DNA of 64,000 nt from positions 22,404,952-22,468,951 of the forward strand of contig JAPTYO010000014.1 of assembly GCA_036873135.1 (NCBI GenBank). Reading direction: 5' to 3'. Below, piece by piece: positions 1 through 11,925 of this stretch; position 1 is the stretch's first letter; each line of letters begins with the position of its first letter. Below the pieces are notes generated by a model. That model was given only the letters and a program-made list of their open reading frames with translations, searched no databases and had not been told where the DNA came from. The position numbers and the translations under genes are program-made. The stretch is from Clarkia xantiana subsp. parviflora (lineage: Eukaryota; Streptophyta; Magnoliopsida; Myrtales; Onagraceae).

Positions 1-2463
1 CTAGTCTCCATCCCTTATGGGACCGTTGCAATGCTTTGGTTTTGGCCTGGATCATGAACTCGGTTTCTCGTGAGCTTATGTCTGGCAATATCTACACTGA
101 AAGTGCTTTCTCTGTTTGGAATGATTTAAAAGAAAGGTTGCATAAGGTCAATGGTTCCCGTATTTTCCAACTGCACAGAGATATCTGCTTAGCTCAGCAA
201 GGTGTGGATTCCATATCCACCTACTTTGCGAGACTGAGAACAATGTGGGAGGAATTTGAGGCCATATGCAACCTGCCTAACTGTGGTTGTCTTTGCTATG
301 CCAAAGTTTTACCGTTGACAGATAAATTTGCAACCAGATCTGTTGCTTGTGTTATGATGGGATATTCCTTAAACCAAAAGGGCTACAGACTGTACAATCT
401 ACATTCTAAGATTTTTTTTGTATCCAGGGAAGTCAAGTTTCTTGAACATCATTTTCCTTTCCAATTTCCCCGAAATACTGATCTGCCGGTTTTTTCTTCT
501 AATGATTTATCTGTTGAACCTGCAGATTCTGTCCATGCTCCCATGGTTAATGATACTGATGTCCCCTCAGATACTGATGGTGGTGCCCATTCTGATCTAG
601 ATGATACTAATTCTGCAGGTGATGTATCCTTAGAAAATGGTAATGATGATGACTTAACTGACTCTACCCCTGATTTGGCTGATAATGCTCCAGTTGTCTC
701 TGAACCATCTGTTAGGCCTGTTAGACAAATTAGACCACCCATTTGGACTCATGATTATGATATGTCTGCCAATTGTTCTACACGTCATCCCATTTCTTCT
801 TTCATGAGTTATGATAGAGTTTCCAATGATCACAAGTCTTTTTTGAGCATGATTGATAAAATTCCTGAGCCTAATTCTTTTTCTGAAGCTTGCAAAAATA
901 AACATTGGATAGAGGCCATGAAGGAAGAAATTGCTGCTTTAGAAAACAATAAAACTTGGTCATTGGTTTCTTTGCCTCATGGTAGAAGCTCTATTGGTTG
1001 TAGATGGGTTTATCGTGTTAAATATAATTCAGATGGCTCTCTTGAGCGTTATAAAGCTCGTCTTGTGGCTAAAGGTTTTAAACAAAGAGAAGGTATTGAT
1101 TACGAAGAGACTTTTTCTCCTGTAGCTAAGATTGGTACTGTTCGTGTTGTTTTGACCCTAGCTGCCATGAATTCTTGGCCTTTATATCAAATGGATGTTT
1201 ATAATGCTTTTCTTCAAGGTGACTTGTTTGAAGAGGTCTATATGGACTTGCCTCCTGGATTTGGTAATCAGGGGGAGTTGTGTGTTGTTAATCCTAAGCT
1301 TGTTTGCAGATTACACAAATCCCTTTATGGATTAAAACAGGCTTCAAGGCAGTGGAATATTAAGCTTACTGAGGCTCTTATTAGTAATGGGTATACACAA
1401 AGTCATCTTGACTATTCTCTTTTTGTAAAAAAGAAAGGTGATGATATTGTTGTTCTTTTAGTTTATGTGGATGATCTGCTCATTACTGGTAATAGTGCTG
1501 CCTTGATATCTGATTTAAAGAGGGTTTTACAAACTAGTTTTAAAATGAAAGATTTGGGAACTTTAAAATATTTTCTTGGCATTGAAGTTGCAAGATCTGA
1601 TAAAGGTCTTGTGCTCTGTCAGCGTAAGTATGTTCTCGAAATGCTTTCTGAAGCTGGTTTGATGGGCTGTAAGCCTTGCAATACTCCTATGGAGCAAAAT
1701 GCAAGATTTACATCGATTGGATATGATGAAGCTCTTGGTTTGAACAAAAATGATGTTAAGCTTTCTGATCCAACTAGTTATAGACGGTTGATTGGTAAGT
1801 TGTTGTATCTAGGTGTTACTCGTCCTGATATTGCTTATTCTGTTCAATATTTGAGTCAGTATATGCAAAACCCAAAAAAATCCCATTATGATGCAGTCTT
1901 TAGAATTTTAAGGTATCTAAAACAGCAGCCTGGTTTGGGAATTCTTTTATCTTCAAAGAAACAGAACACCATTAGTGCTTTTTGTGATTCAGATTATGCT
2001 CGTTGCATTGAGTCTCGAAGATCTGTTACAGGTTACTGTGTTTTTCTTGGTGATTCTTTAGTTTCCTGGAAGGTAAAAAAACAGCCTACTGTTTCTTGTT
2101 CTTCTGCAGAAGCTGAATATCGTAGTATGCGTGAAACAGTTTCTGAATTGATTTGGCTGAATGGGATAATTGTTGAATTAGGTTTTGATTTTTCAAAACC
2201 TGTGGTTTTGTATTGTGATAATAAAGCTGCGATTCAAATAGGGAACAATCCTGTTTTTCATGAGCGTACTAAGCATGTCGAAGTTGATTGTCATTTTGTG
2301 CGTGATCAGGTTTCTGCAGGATTTCTTCAGTTAAGACATTTGAGGACTGCAAATCAACCAGCAGATTTGTTCACTAAAGCACTTCCCAAGGCTCAACATA
2401 ATCGCTTGCTCATGAAGCTCAATTTGGTGGATGTTTTTCAGCAAAGTCCAGATTGAGGGGGAG
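1..2463 (+). mobile_element. Ty1/copia retrotransposon, internal region, internally deleted and cut by window edge
   Basis: One open frame enters from the left edge (in frame from base 3) and stops at 2456. It starts inside a copia gag (UBN2-type) domain. At about base 283 it jumps into the C-terminal tail of integrase (GCLCYA, then a GYS...GY motif). Reverse transcriptase follows, with the catalytic YVDD near 1465, then RNase H (CDNKAAIQ near 2215) and the usual ADLFTKAL tail near 2360. The end of gag, protease and the integrase core are missing, so about half of a normal copia polyprotein has been lost without breaking the frame. A purine-rich tract (GAGGGGGAG) directly precedes the 3' LTR and fits a polypurine tract. 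The frame is unusually clean for a deletion derivative, which suggests a fairly recent copy or a deleted subfamily that was itself mobilised. The 5' LTR lies outside the window. Confidence 0.93.
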
Positions 2464-2845
2464 TGTTAAAGCCCAGTATTAAAGCCCAAGATTTCGGCCC
2501 GTGTTTGTATTTGGCCTGGACTTGTATTTTGTATTTGGGCTTCTTTTAATTGCTGTGGCCTTGGATCAATCTGGTCCTTTGTTTTATTTTTGGGACTAAA
2601 CTTGACATCTTGTAAAGGTTGCGGTGCAATCTTCTTTTTCTTTACTAGGGTTTAGTATTTAAGGGGAGATGTGAACAGTGGAATAAGATAACACAAATGA
2701 ACCCCTTACACTCTGTCTCTCCGTCTTCTTCCTCTCTCTGCGAACACTAGTTTTTCCGGCGACTCTTCGTCGGCCTTGGCCGTGCTCCGCCGTACTGATT
2801 TCCACACTAACTACTTCTTTTTTGCCAATAAAACTCTATTTTACA
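2464..2845 (+). repeat. 3' LTR of the left-hand copia element
   Basis: The sequence begins TGTTAAAG immediately after the polypurine tract and ends ...TTTTACA, giving the TG...CA ends usual for LTRs (382 bp). A TATA-like stretch (TATTTAAGG) lies near 2657, followed by a CT-rich leader. The right border is inferred from the CA end only, because the matching 5' LTR is not in the window. Confidence 0.7.
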
Positions 2846-3952
2846 TGGTCATCTCCTAGCTCGTATTTCATCACGACATAGTCAATGCGAACATGTCAAT
2901 AGATTAATGGATTTTTTTTTTCCTCTTCTAAATGCCCAAATCAACTGTTATTTCTCAATATATAAATTAATGGATATCAGTCTAAAAATTGTGTTAATAG
3001 TCGCACTCACTTGTCATAAGACGGGCACGTGATTCTTGCAAAAAAGTTATATTTATATTCATATGATTAAGTAAGACCGAATCTTGTGAAGAAATTTATG
3101 TTATTATCATTATCTTATTTCGAACAGATCGTCTGTGTCTATCATTGTTACACATCTTCCTCAAAGGAGGAGTCGACAACTATTCATCCCTTCAAACAGT
3201 CGAAATATATGGTTGCTTTATCGATAACTAGTAACCCCTTAGGTAATTCTATTCATGGTTGATCCTTTCAAACTAGGTATATAGTCAATTCAACCACATG
3301 TAAAAGTTATTAAATCAACTACCTTATATAACTTGTTTGATAGGGTTAATGGACCAGTTCATTATCATTAGTGACCAGTTCATCATTAATAAGTTGATTA
3401 GTTACCATACTTATCATTTTATAAATAGTTCTTCTATAATCATTTTCAATTCATGATTCATATATTGCTCTCTACAATCCAGTTCTGGTTTCGTATCTGC
3501 CAATGACTAACTTAAGATTCGGATGGGGTTCTCCGGGGTCAACCCCGATTCATCCCTTTGTGCAGGTTCTATGTTCATGTGGTCAAACTCAAGTTCACCT
3601 CAGAAACTCAAATTCCAACATGAATATCGTGTATTTATCATGTAATATTGTGTAATATTGATTGTGAAATATTTTCTATATGAAGAAGCTCTAGAAAAGG
3701 GCAAGTGTTTTGCTTAGAGATTTTCTTTTCACGTTAGTGGTAATTAATGTGTATCGTTTTTTATTCTCTTCTGCATGAGAGTGAGGGTGTCTGTCTCCGA
3801 AGTTCTGGTAATTAAGTATCATATTGATCATATCAATTCATATATGATCATTTAAGTAAGTTATGCATGGAATAACTAATCATATTGATTCGTGAAATTG
3901 ATAATAGATCTAAATATTTTCCTTCTCGATTGCGATGGTAGCATTTTCTTGG
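2846..3952. other. AT-rich spacer, no gene seen
   Basis: No coding exon, RNA gene or clear repeat boundary was recognised here. The sequence is AT-rich and frames are short. A short direct repeat (TGTAATATTG twice) lies near 3640-3660. Confidence 0.5.
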
Positions 3953-3960
3953 GTTATAAT

Positions 3961-4573
3961 TAAGGCTGAGCAACGGTCCAACTAGATCAGGACCAGGACC
4001 ATCCAAAACCGAGCTCAAAAGACCAAATCCATTTTAGACCAGGACCATTGGTCCTCCTTTTTTGGTCTTACTTGATCCTGGTCTCAATTTCGGTCCAAGA
4101 CCGAAAATACCATTCAAGACTATTTAAGACCAAACTCAGAACAAATCTAATTATATTATTAAAAAATATATGGAATGTGGAAATAATAATAAAACAAATT
4201 TTGAAGAACACGGAAAGAAGTCTGCTCCACCCGCAAAGAAGTGCAATTTATTATTTTTTTCCCCAAAAGTTTATTTTGTTAAAAATCTAAAGGTTTTCTT
4301 GGTGTTCGCTCCATTTTTTCAATTCCTCTACTTGATTATATTATATATAATTATAATAAGCGCATTTTCAATTATTATAAAAAGATATTAGACCACCTAA
4401 AATAAATAAATTAAAATGGTTTTAAATAGTTTTATTGGTCTGGACAAAATCAAGACCATTTTAAATTGTCTAAATGGTCCTGATTTGGTTTGGACCATTT
4501 AGAAGAGAACCAGTTTTAAATGTTCTCGGATGGTCGTTGGTTCTAGGACCAAGTCCATCTTTGTTCAGCCCTA
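3961..4573. mobile_element. hAT-type MITE (613 bp)
   Basis: The left end reads TAAGGCTGAGCAACGGTCC. The right end, reversed, reads TAGGGCTGAACAAAGATGG, so the termini are imperfect inverted repeats. The flanks are GTTATAAT (3953-3960) and ATTATAAT (4574-4581), an 8-bp target-site duplication with one mismatch, as expected for hAT. The interior is full of short GGACC/GGTCC motifs in both orientations, which fit subterminal transposase-binding repeats. It contains no coding capacity for a transposase, so it is non-autonomous. Confidence 0.8.
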
Positions 4574-4849
4574 ATTATAATGTCTAAGGAAGATATATAT
4601 GATATTTGAGGTCAATAAATAATATATGAAGGAAAAATATTGATTTATAGAGAAGTCTCTTCTTCTGACTGCTGCATATATATTATAGATTAATAAGACA
4701 CATTTGCAGGTCTAATCCGACTGCATTACAGCATCAATAAGCTAAGCTTGATCACGACTGTATTCACTCATCGAAATCAAGAGAGCACACCTTACAGTTT
4801 TCAAACAGACACATCACAAAATAAAAGCCAAATTCAACCACAACTAATC

Positions 4850-6114
4850 TTATTTAAGGTGTTTTCCGTAGAGATTCCAAACTTGATGGGAACCCTGCAA
4901 AATGGTAAGCGCAATATGGTCATTATATAGATATGTAATAGTATTGAGCTATTTTAACGTCGAGAACATGTTAAATCAACGAGCTGTATATAATTTGGAG
5001 TTTGCTAATACATGTGTAATAATTAATTAAAACAGTAAAATATATATATATAGCTCAATCCTAATTCAAGCCAAACACATATGTATTAGCTAATCCTAAT
5101 ATAGTAATATATGTATAATGTGTGAACCAAACACACCCTTAAAATATCACTCTCCCCATTTATTTGAATTGTCCATGTTGTTTCATCCATTATTATTCGG
5201 AACTTTGGAAAAAAAAAAATAATAATTCGGAACTCAAAATTATTATGAAAACATATTCGTAACTCCTATCCCAACACAATAATAATAATACAAAAAAAAA
5301 AATTCACGTACCGGAACATTTTCAAATCGACGTAACATCTCATCTGTTATAACATCTTCGTTAGAATGCTCCTGTGTATACATGAACAAATTACACAGTT
5401 AGTAACTTACGATTAATAAATCACTGCATCGTTCATAAGCACACATGGAGATTCTTACTGTGGTTGTGATTGGAGTTGGAATGTTCTGGGAATCTGGTTT
5501 AACAATACAGCTTTCCAGAGTTTGTTCCAATTCTCCTAGCTTTTCCTTAATTGTAGTGATCACTTCCGTGATAAAATCATATTCATACCTATAAATCAAA
5601 TAAAGTTAGATTGTACATTAATGTCAAATCTAGTTACATTGAGTGATAGAGATATGTAGGAACCTGGCTTGGGTATCTTTGTAAGAGTGTCCGCTGACTT
5701 TACCTAAATTAGTAACAGCATCCTTCCATTTCTGCACATTTGCCTCGCCGTGCTCTTGTATGTGTTTATCAAGACATTCTGCGGTTTTTCCGGATAAGTG
5801 TTTCAACTCATGAACATCTACCTTATAGAAAATTGGGATCATCAACATCTTCTTCTCCTTCCTCCGTTGCATAATCATGTCCAACTCCCGCAAGCACCAA
5901 TCTGAAGAAGCGAACCTTTCCGAGTAAACCACCACCGCCATTCTTGATCTTCTCCTGTGAGCTTTACATCCATGAAAGTGTAAACCTTGTTTTCTTGTAA
6001 TAAACGATAGAGGTTAGCTGTGAAACCGTAACGCGTATCTTTTACCCTAAAACTTAAAAATACATCATAGCATCCATTTTTCGGACATGGACAAGAAAAA
6101 TTTTCCAACGACAT
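4850..6114 (-). pseudogene. TIR-only (TX-type) resistance-like gene with a frame-broken first exon
   Basis: Exons on the minus strand: 6114-5664, 5588-5459, 5371-5312 and 4894-4850 (TAA), all with GT-AG borders. Exon 1 starts MSLENF, enters a TIR domain (YDVFLSFR) and continues with SSDWCLREL, which carries the conserved TIR catalytic Glu, up to SGHSYKDTQ. Near 5950-5960 the frame changes: the strand after GED is followed directly by a second frame reading SRMAVVVYS. In other TIR domains about a dozen residues lie between these points. Exon 1 length is one base out of the phase that exon 2 needs, so a small deletion broke the gene. Exons 2-4 stay in phase and end in a short tail with no NB-ARC or LRR. 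A TA-rich run at about 6203-6218 could be its TATA region. It might instead be a live gene with a sequencing error at this point. Confidence 0.72.
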
Positions 6115-6366
6115 AACTTTCAAATAGTCCCGAGTTTAGCTACTCTATTTGTGTTCAAGAGAGAGAGGAGATGACAAGTTATAATTGTTGATTATGTGTC
6201 TGTATATATATATATATAACCATTACCAAGAGAGAGTAGATAGAATGAATCCTACGTAGATACACACCCAATTAGGGGTCCATCTTAATTAGGGGATTAG
6301 TGCATGCATGTGCAGCCAGCTAGCTACTTCATCTTCTACGCTAAAATTTTAATTTCCATATATATA

Positions 6367-7276
6367 GGGTTAAGAACACAATAGGGGCCTGAATGTTTGC
6401 CCATGTTGCCAAAAGGGGTCTGAATTGAAAAAACGTATTATTAAGGGCCTGAATTTTGAGTTTTGTGTTTTTTCAAGTCTCCGTCCAAATTTTCTGTTAA
6501 ATCTAACAGAACCACGTGAAAAGACAAAAATACCCTTTTGTAATTATTATACAATTTATCAATTTAATTAATAAAATATGAAATGTCTAAAATACCCCTA
6601 AACACTAATTATGCCCTTAAGGCCACCACGCTCCGGCCACCGCCCGGCGACCACCATCGGCCTCCGGCGACCACCACCGGCCTCCGGTGACGACCGAAAA
6701 GCTCCGATCGGAGCAAAAAAGCTCCGATCGGAGCAAAAAAGCTCCGATCGGAGCTTTGTGGCTCCGACCGGAGCTCTGGAGCTCTGTGGCCTCGATTGGA
6801 GCCACAGGGCTCCAGATCGGAGCTCTGTAGCTCCCGATCGGAGCCACAGAGCTCCGATCTGGAGCTCTGTGGCCCCGATCGGAGCCACAGAGCTCCGATC
6901 GGAGCTTTTTTGGCTCCGATCGGAGCTTTTCGGTCGTCGCCGGAGGTCCGTGGTGGTCGTCGGAGGCCGGTGGTGGTCGCCGGAGTCGGGTGGTGGTGGT
7001 CGTCGGAGCTGTGGTGGCTTAAAGGGTATTTTGGTCTTTTTAGGTCAAACGTGTGAGGGACACACTCTGGTCAAAGGGCATTTTCGGGTTTTCAAATTAT
7101 TTTCGGTCACATGCGTGGCATGTGACCACTTTCCGTCACTTTTAACAGAAAAAATAGACGGAGACCTCACTTATACACAAAACTCAAAATTCAGGCCCTT
7201 AATAATACGTTTTTTCAATTCAGACCCCTTTTGGCAACATGTGCAAACATTCAGGCCCCTATTATGTTCTTAACCC
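6367..7276. mobile_element. Mutator-like foldback MITE, family A copy 1 (910 bp)
   Basis: The ends are long inverted repeats: GGGTTAAGAACACAATAGGG at the left and its near-complement (one mismatch) at the right, with pairing continuing for over 100 bp. The flanks ATATATATA (6358-6366 and 7277-7285) form a perfect 9-bp duplication, diagnostic of Mutator-like elements, although the target is itself TA-rich. The core (about 6620-7020) is GC-rich and consists of self-complementary units centred on CGATCG (GCTCCGATCGGAGC) flanked by CCGGCGACCACC-type repeats that recur inverted on the other side. Long frames across the core are low-complexity products of this repeat. Further members lie at 51050-51766 and 53226-53417. 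Confidence 0.85.
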
Positions 7277-7285
7277 ATATATATA

Positions 7286-9499
7286 AGCAGTACGAGATTT
7301 CAATTAAAAATGTATTTTAGAAAATAAAAAGTTAATTAAATTTCAATTATTACATAGACATAAATGTGTCTTATTTAACGACTATAAATTTGATTGAATT
7401 TACAATATAGTACAGTTTAGTCGAACCCATATTATATACCGTGGTTAATGCTCCGATGAGTATACAAAATATAATTAACAATTAGCAATTCACATTAAAC
7501 TCTCCTCTATATATCCTCTATATAACGTTATATATACATAGTATATCTGTGTTTTGACGAGCTGGACGTTGACCCGCAGATTCAGGATCAAACAGGGCGG
7601 ATGGCAGATGCATTGCACATTGACGACTGAATCTGAATTATCAGAGGAAGAGCATGATGGTGGTACCAAACATGATAGGAGTGATGCCACTTAATTAGGT
7701 ATCCTAGCTACCACCAGCACTTTATAGTATTTAAGAGTGCGCACTCTCATGTAATTTTTTTCTGAAATTCTTCATGAGTATTATATTTAAAAAAAAAGTT
7801 TCCATCTGACTTATTTACCGCGTCAGAATTGTGAGGAGCCGAGTAGAATTTGACTTAACGGGTCAGCCTCTTAACTATACTAGGCTGCTAGTGGGATTTC
7901 GTTAATGGTGCCACACGTACGCTGGTTGTTCATTAAGTCTTGTCGGAAAAACCTCAGACTATGTGTAAGAGAATCCGAATATTACGTAACATGATGGACC
8001 TTAAGATCGTCACTATTAACCCATTGGTTTTTCTTGAAAAAGAAAATATCCTAACTAGTATGAATCAATCCTGACCTAATTTTTTTTGTTCAGACCTAAA
8101 CATCTTAAGTATATATGATCTACTTTTAATTAACTTGGGTGACTTTTTCGAGCCGTGTGTGTGAACATGTTGTTAGAGCATGTGGAGTGCGATTAGTCCC
8201 GTATTGACTATAATTGAAGAGTTAAAATAGTATCTATGTAGGAATACTTGCAACCTATTAACTTAGACTTTGAGTTATATATTTTCTAAACTTCTAGATA
8301 ATATAGATCCAAATGACCTGGTCTACACAATTCAATAAGAAGTTGCAAGACTAAAAACAACTCCGATTGTAGTAGCTTGACAAGCGAGGTGGCGAATGGG
8401 TAATAGAGAATAGATGAATAAGTAAGCCCTTCTTTATTTTCAGAAAGACGGTTTTAATTGAAAGTAAACGCTTTAAAACAATCCTAAGCCTACCGGTGTG
8501 AATTCGGGTCTCTCTAGTTCAACTGGGACCGGAGTTCCCGAATTTCTATGTGAATTAAGATCGAGAATAAGAAGTTTTTCAATCCTAAGAGCACTTCCAA
8601 TAATTGTTCCTAAATCTTAGTTCTATATTGTAAATTTATCATTGTAGAGAATTCCTAGTTTCTAAATCCACTTATTGTTGATTCTTACTAGTAATGATTA
8701 AATAAGAACTTGTCATTCCAGTGAGAGTTCCTAGTTCCAAAATGGGAGTTCCTAGTTCCAAGATTCGTCACTAGGCGCCACTAGGCTTGACTAAGACAAC
8801 AAATATTATTGTTATACCATTATTAAGGGAATAGTGAAGTGAGACAGTTGCTACTAGTAGGAATTTTCACGTTACTGTTCATGTCGGTTCCTACAATTTA
8901 ATATTATTTTATTCAATTGTTTTGCTTCTCTTTGATTAAATATATATAATTATACTACGCTAAGTCGGATAATGACATGAGCCGTAATCGATCATTTTTA
9001 ATATTAAATAACTTAAATAATACACAAACCAAAATTACTACATTTTAACTTCGAATGAATTTCTGAGTTTCCAGACTCAGTTTGTTTATATTTTACCATG
9101 TAGCACAATCGTCAACAATTGAATCTCATTCACTAGTTTGTTCATGTTCGTATTTTTTAAAAATATGAATATTTAATTTATATATAATTCTTAAAAAAAT
9201 TCATACCGTGAATTTGGTCGAACATCTATAGGATTTTAGTAATGTATGTGTCAATTCTATGTTGTCTTATATATATATATATTCATTTTTATTTTAGTTG
9301 ACAAATTTAACATATTGTTTATATTTTATGTAGTATAATTTTTAAATTATGATAATCATATTTAACAAAATTACGTGCTTATTTATATATTATGTTCGTA
9401 ACTTTTTATATAACTTTTTAATTACTAAAATAATCGTAGATTTTTTTTTTTAAATTTTTTTTGTAGAAGCTAAAATAATTAAACTATTACCCTAATAAC
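7286..9499. other. AT-rich spacer, no gene seen
   Basis: No exon, RNA gene or bounded repeat was recognised. Around 8590-8770 there are repeated AGTTCCTAGTTCC motifs beside GAGCACTTCCAAT, which recalls MITE termini, but I could not pair two ends. The rest is AT-rich with poly-A/T runs. Confidence 0.45.
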
Positions 9500-10380
9500 G
9501 TCGATTTTAGAATTTCGGGATGACCACATTCTTGGCATTTGGTGTATATGAGTCGCCGTAATTGGGAGCCCATTAATATAAGTCCAATAGAATAAGAAGA
9601 TTTAAGATTAGGCACTTAAGAGATTTTGGGTTAGGCCAAAATCCCTATGAGCCACAATTGGCCCAAAATGGGCCGAGCACAATTCCTTATAGTTTCGGCC
9701 GAAATAGGGTAAAACCCTAGATGGGCTTTGCTCACCTCCTTTTATAAATAGGAGGTGTTAGGGAATTTTCTGGGTGAATCACTTCTCCCTGTTAGTTAAC
9801 TAGACAAGAAATCTGATGGAATTGGGGGACGATTACTACGGAAACAAAACCACAAGGTACATGTTATGTTACGAATTACGCGCACATACATATATTGCTT
9901 TCCCTAGTTCTGGTAACGTGACGGGGAGTTTATGGTTTGCCGTACGGATCCTGTAGGAACTCTTGTGAATGAGCAATCTACGAGGAACGATCACTACATC
10001 AAAGCCTCTTTTCAATTGGTCACTGGGATGGATCTCCGGGTTAATTGCTTTAAGCAATTTGACACATCCTTGCTCTATAGGGTATTCAGTCGAACCTCTA
10101 GTGTTAGAGAGGAGATATTTCTTTTGTCTCAACTTAAAAGGGAGAAAGTGATTAACCCCAAATAAATCTCTAACACTTTCTGTTTATAAGAGTGTTGGTT
10201 TAAAACCCACCTAAGGTATTTACCCAAGTTCGGCAGTCCATCTATAAAAGGGGAGGCCCAATTTTGGGTCTCAATTGGGATTTAGACCCAGCCAAAAATC
10301 CTTAATGTGACATTACTCAATTACACTTAGAATAGAAACTTAGTAAATGATATGCTCAAAGTTCCGGGGATGACATTTTC
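9500..10380 (+). repeat. Possible LTR-retrotransposon remnant (LTR-like sequence)
   Basis: The stretch AATTTCGGGATGACC near 9513, which resembles the sequence near the 3' end of gypsy polyproteins, is followed by a unit with promoter-like features. These are a TATA-like TTATAAATAGG near 9740 and a GTGAATCAC-containing leader. A second TATA-like TATAAAAGGGG lies near 10242 and a second CCGGGGATGACA-type motif near 10366. No pair of matching LTRs or target duplication could be fixed, so this is a tentative call. The short frames within it are not recognisable proteins. Confidence 0.28.
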
Positions 10381-10589
10381 AGACATTGATACACAAGTAT
10401 AAATTTCTACACGAGTAATTATTGTACAAAGTTCTTCATAATTAAATCAAAATGTGGAATTATGTACTTAACAAAATTGATTATAATTCCACTCAACACC
10501 AGAACAAATTTACAGAGATTATGCCTAGGTTGCATGGGAAGCTTTAATTCACGTCCTTATACAATCTCCAACATCAGTAATTAGTAAAG

Positions 10590-11925
10590 AGAAAGAATCG
10601 TAACACTTGAACAGACTTCTGAAGAGCATTAAGTTGATCATGAAACCTATAACTGGTATCATTTCAAGTAAATGTGAACTTTCTGTTCATTCCTCTTGCT
10701 TGAATACTTGGTGTTATCTGTTACACAATCTCGATATCTCCTTCAATCATCAATCTGTCAAGAGATCAACATTGGAGTTGATATTTAATGCATTTTTTTT
10801 TTTTGCTATAGACTGGAGAGTTCAAAAATTTGTATGCGGGAAGTTTTCTATTATGTACTTGACAGATCGGGTTCAGCAAAATTGAACAAGAATTTTGATC
10901 GTTGGGGAAAAACTCAGAGTTTACCTATCGTATGAAGTGGATGCCATGGGATCTTGATCAAATGGATTTCTATCTTCATTGGGTATGCAAAATTGTTTAT
11001 GAGACATCATTAGTTGCGACTGTTGACAGATGAAGATAAATCACCACTATACAATGCAGCAGTAAGGGTATTTAAGTCTATCTTGATCGGAACCCAAATG
11101 GAGTTTAGTAGTCCATCTATTGCTTATGATGATATTTTCTGCCCTTTGAAGAAAATATTACATTTTGTGAATAGCATCTCAAATGAGCCGTATGCTTCTT
11201 CGCTTTTACTCATAAGAAAAATCTTTGAAGAATTATAACCTTCTAGTATCGGATATCCCCTCTATAAAGTTCCTCTCAACCTGAAATTCATTGAAGATCT
11301 GCGACCATTCAAGGGCTTCGAGCATGTTCTTGAAATAAGTAGTATCACTTATATGAGTTTGGTTTTTATGATTTTCACCGTATGGGTTTGGTTTCTATGA
11401 TTTTGCAGTATGGGTTTCACTTATATGGATTGGGTTTCTACTTGTATTCTGCTTCTATGATTTTGCTTAGAAAACTCCAGATACGCCCAATATGAAGGAG
11501 ATTCATATTATGAAATTAGCAGTGGCATCTTATAATCCATTGGAGAATTTCGTCGTGATTACGAATTTACTGTGCATATTTACCACATTCAACTCCCTAA
11601 AGATATGGATCGCAGCAGCAGAAGCTCTAAATGACTGCATATACATGTTTATGAATGATCTTGGCTGTGCAGTCATAAGCCATTTTCTGCTTGTGGGTCC
11701 TCGGAAGAATCACGGATCTTGCTTCAGAGAAATCAAGATTTTGAAAATGTAACTAACGAGTGGTTGTCAACTTATCATAAAATCAGCAATGTTCATCTTC
11801 AGAACTGTACTACAAAGAGTTTCCATGATCAACTTTGCAAAAGTTTAAATCAAAACTATAGACATTTCAAACCTTCTTTATTGCATTGGTTATGGGGATT
11901 TGGTTCTTGATCTCCTTCTATTTAT
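10590..11925 (+). pseudogene. Decayed copy of a plant RIF1-like (Rif1 N-terminal repeat) gene
   Basis: Several short frames in order resemble successive parts of plant proteins with the telomere-associated Rif1 N-terminal domain, as I recall that family. They are 10607-10800 (SSCLNTWCYLLHNLDIS), 11020-11235 (QMEFSSPSIAYDD), 11240-11360 (GYPLYKVPLNLKFIEDLR), 11490-11660 (SYNPLENFVVI, then LKIWIAAAEAL) and 11750-11870 (CTTKSFHDQLC). The fragments keep their order but are separated by frameshifts, stops and a poly-T run, so no functional protein can be made. RIF1 acts in replication timing and DNA repair. The copy is partial (about 400 codons of a family that usually exceeds 1000) and has no visible promoter. 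Whether it arose by retroposition or by decay of a duplicated gene is unclear. Confidence 0.5.

Noticed and set aside
449..905. Antisense frames of 83-97 codons opposite the copia polyprotein
   Set aside because: They mirror the polyprotein codons and show no domain.
6690..6920. Regular repeats that might suggest a CRISPR-like array
   Set aside because: The units are directly adjacent palindromes with no unique spacers, and this is plant nuclear DNA.
6598..7273. Several overlapping long frames on both strands in the GC-rich core, up to about 220 codons
   Set aside because: They are a by-product of self-complementary GGAGC/CGATCG repeats inside a foldback transposon. The translations are low-complexity and present in all frames.
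9869..10165. Overlapping frames of 60-87 codons on both strands
   Set aside because: Neither resembles a known protein, and the region looks like LTR or leader sequence.
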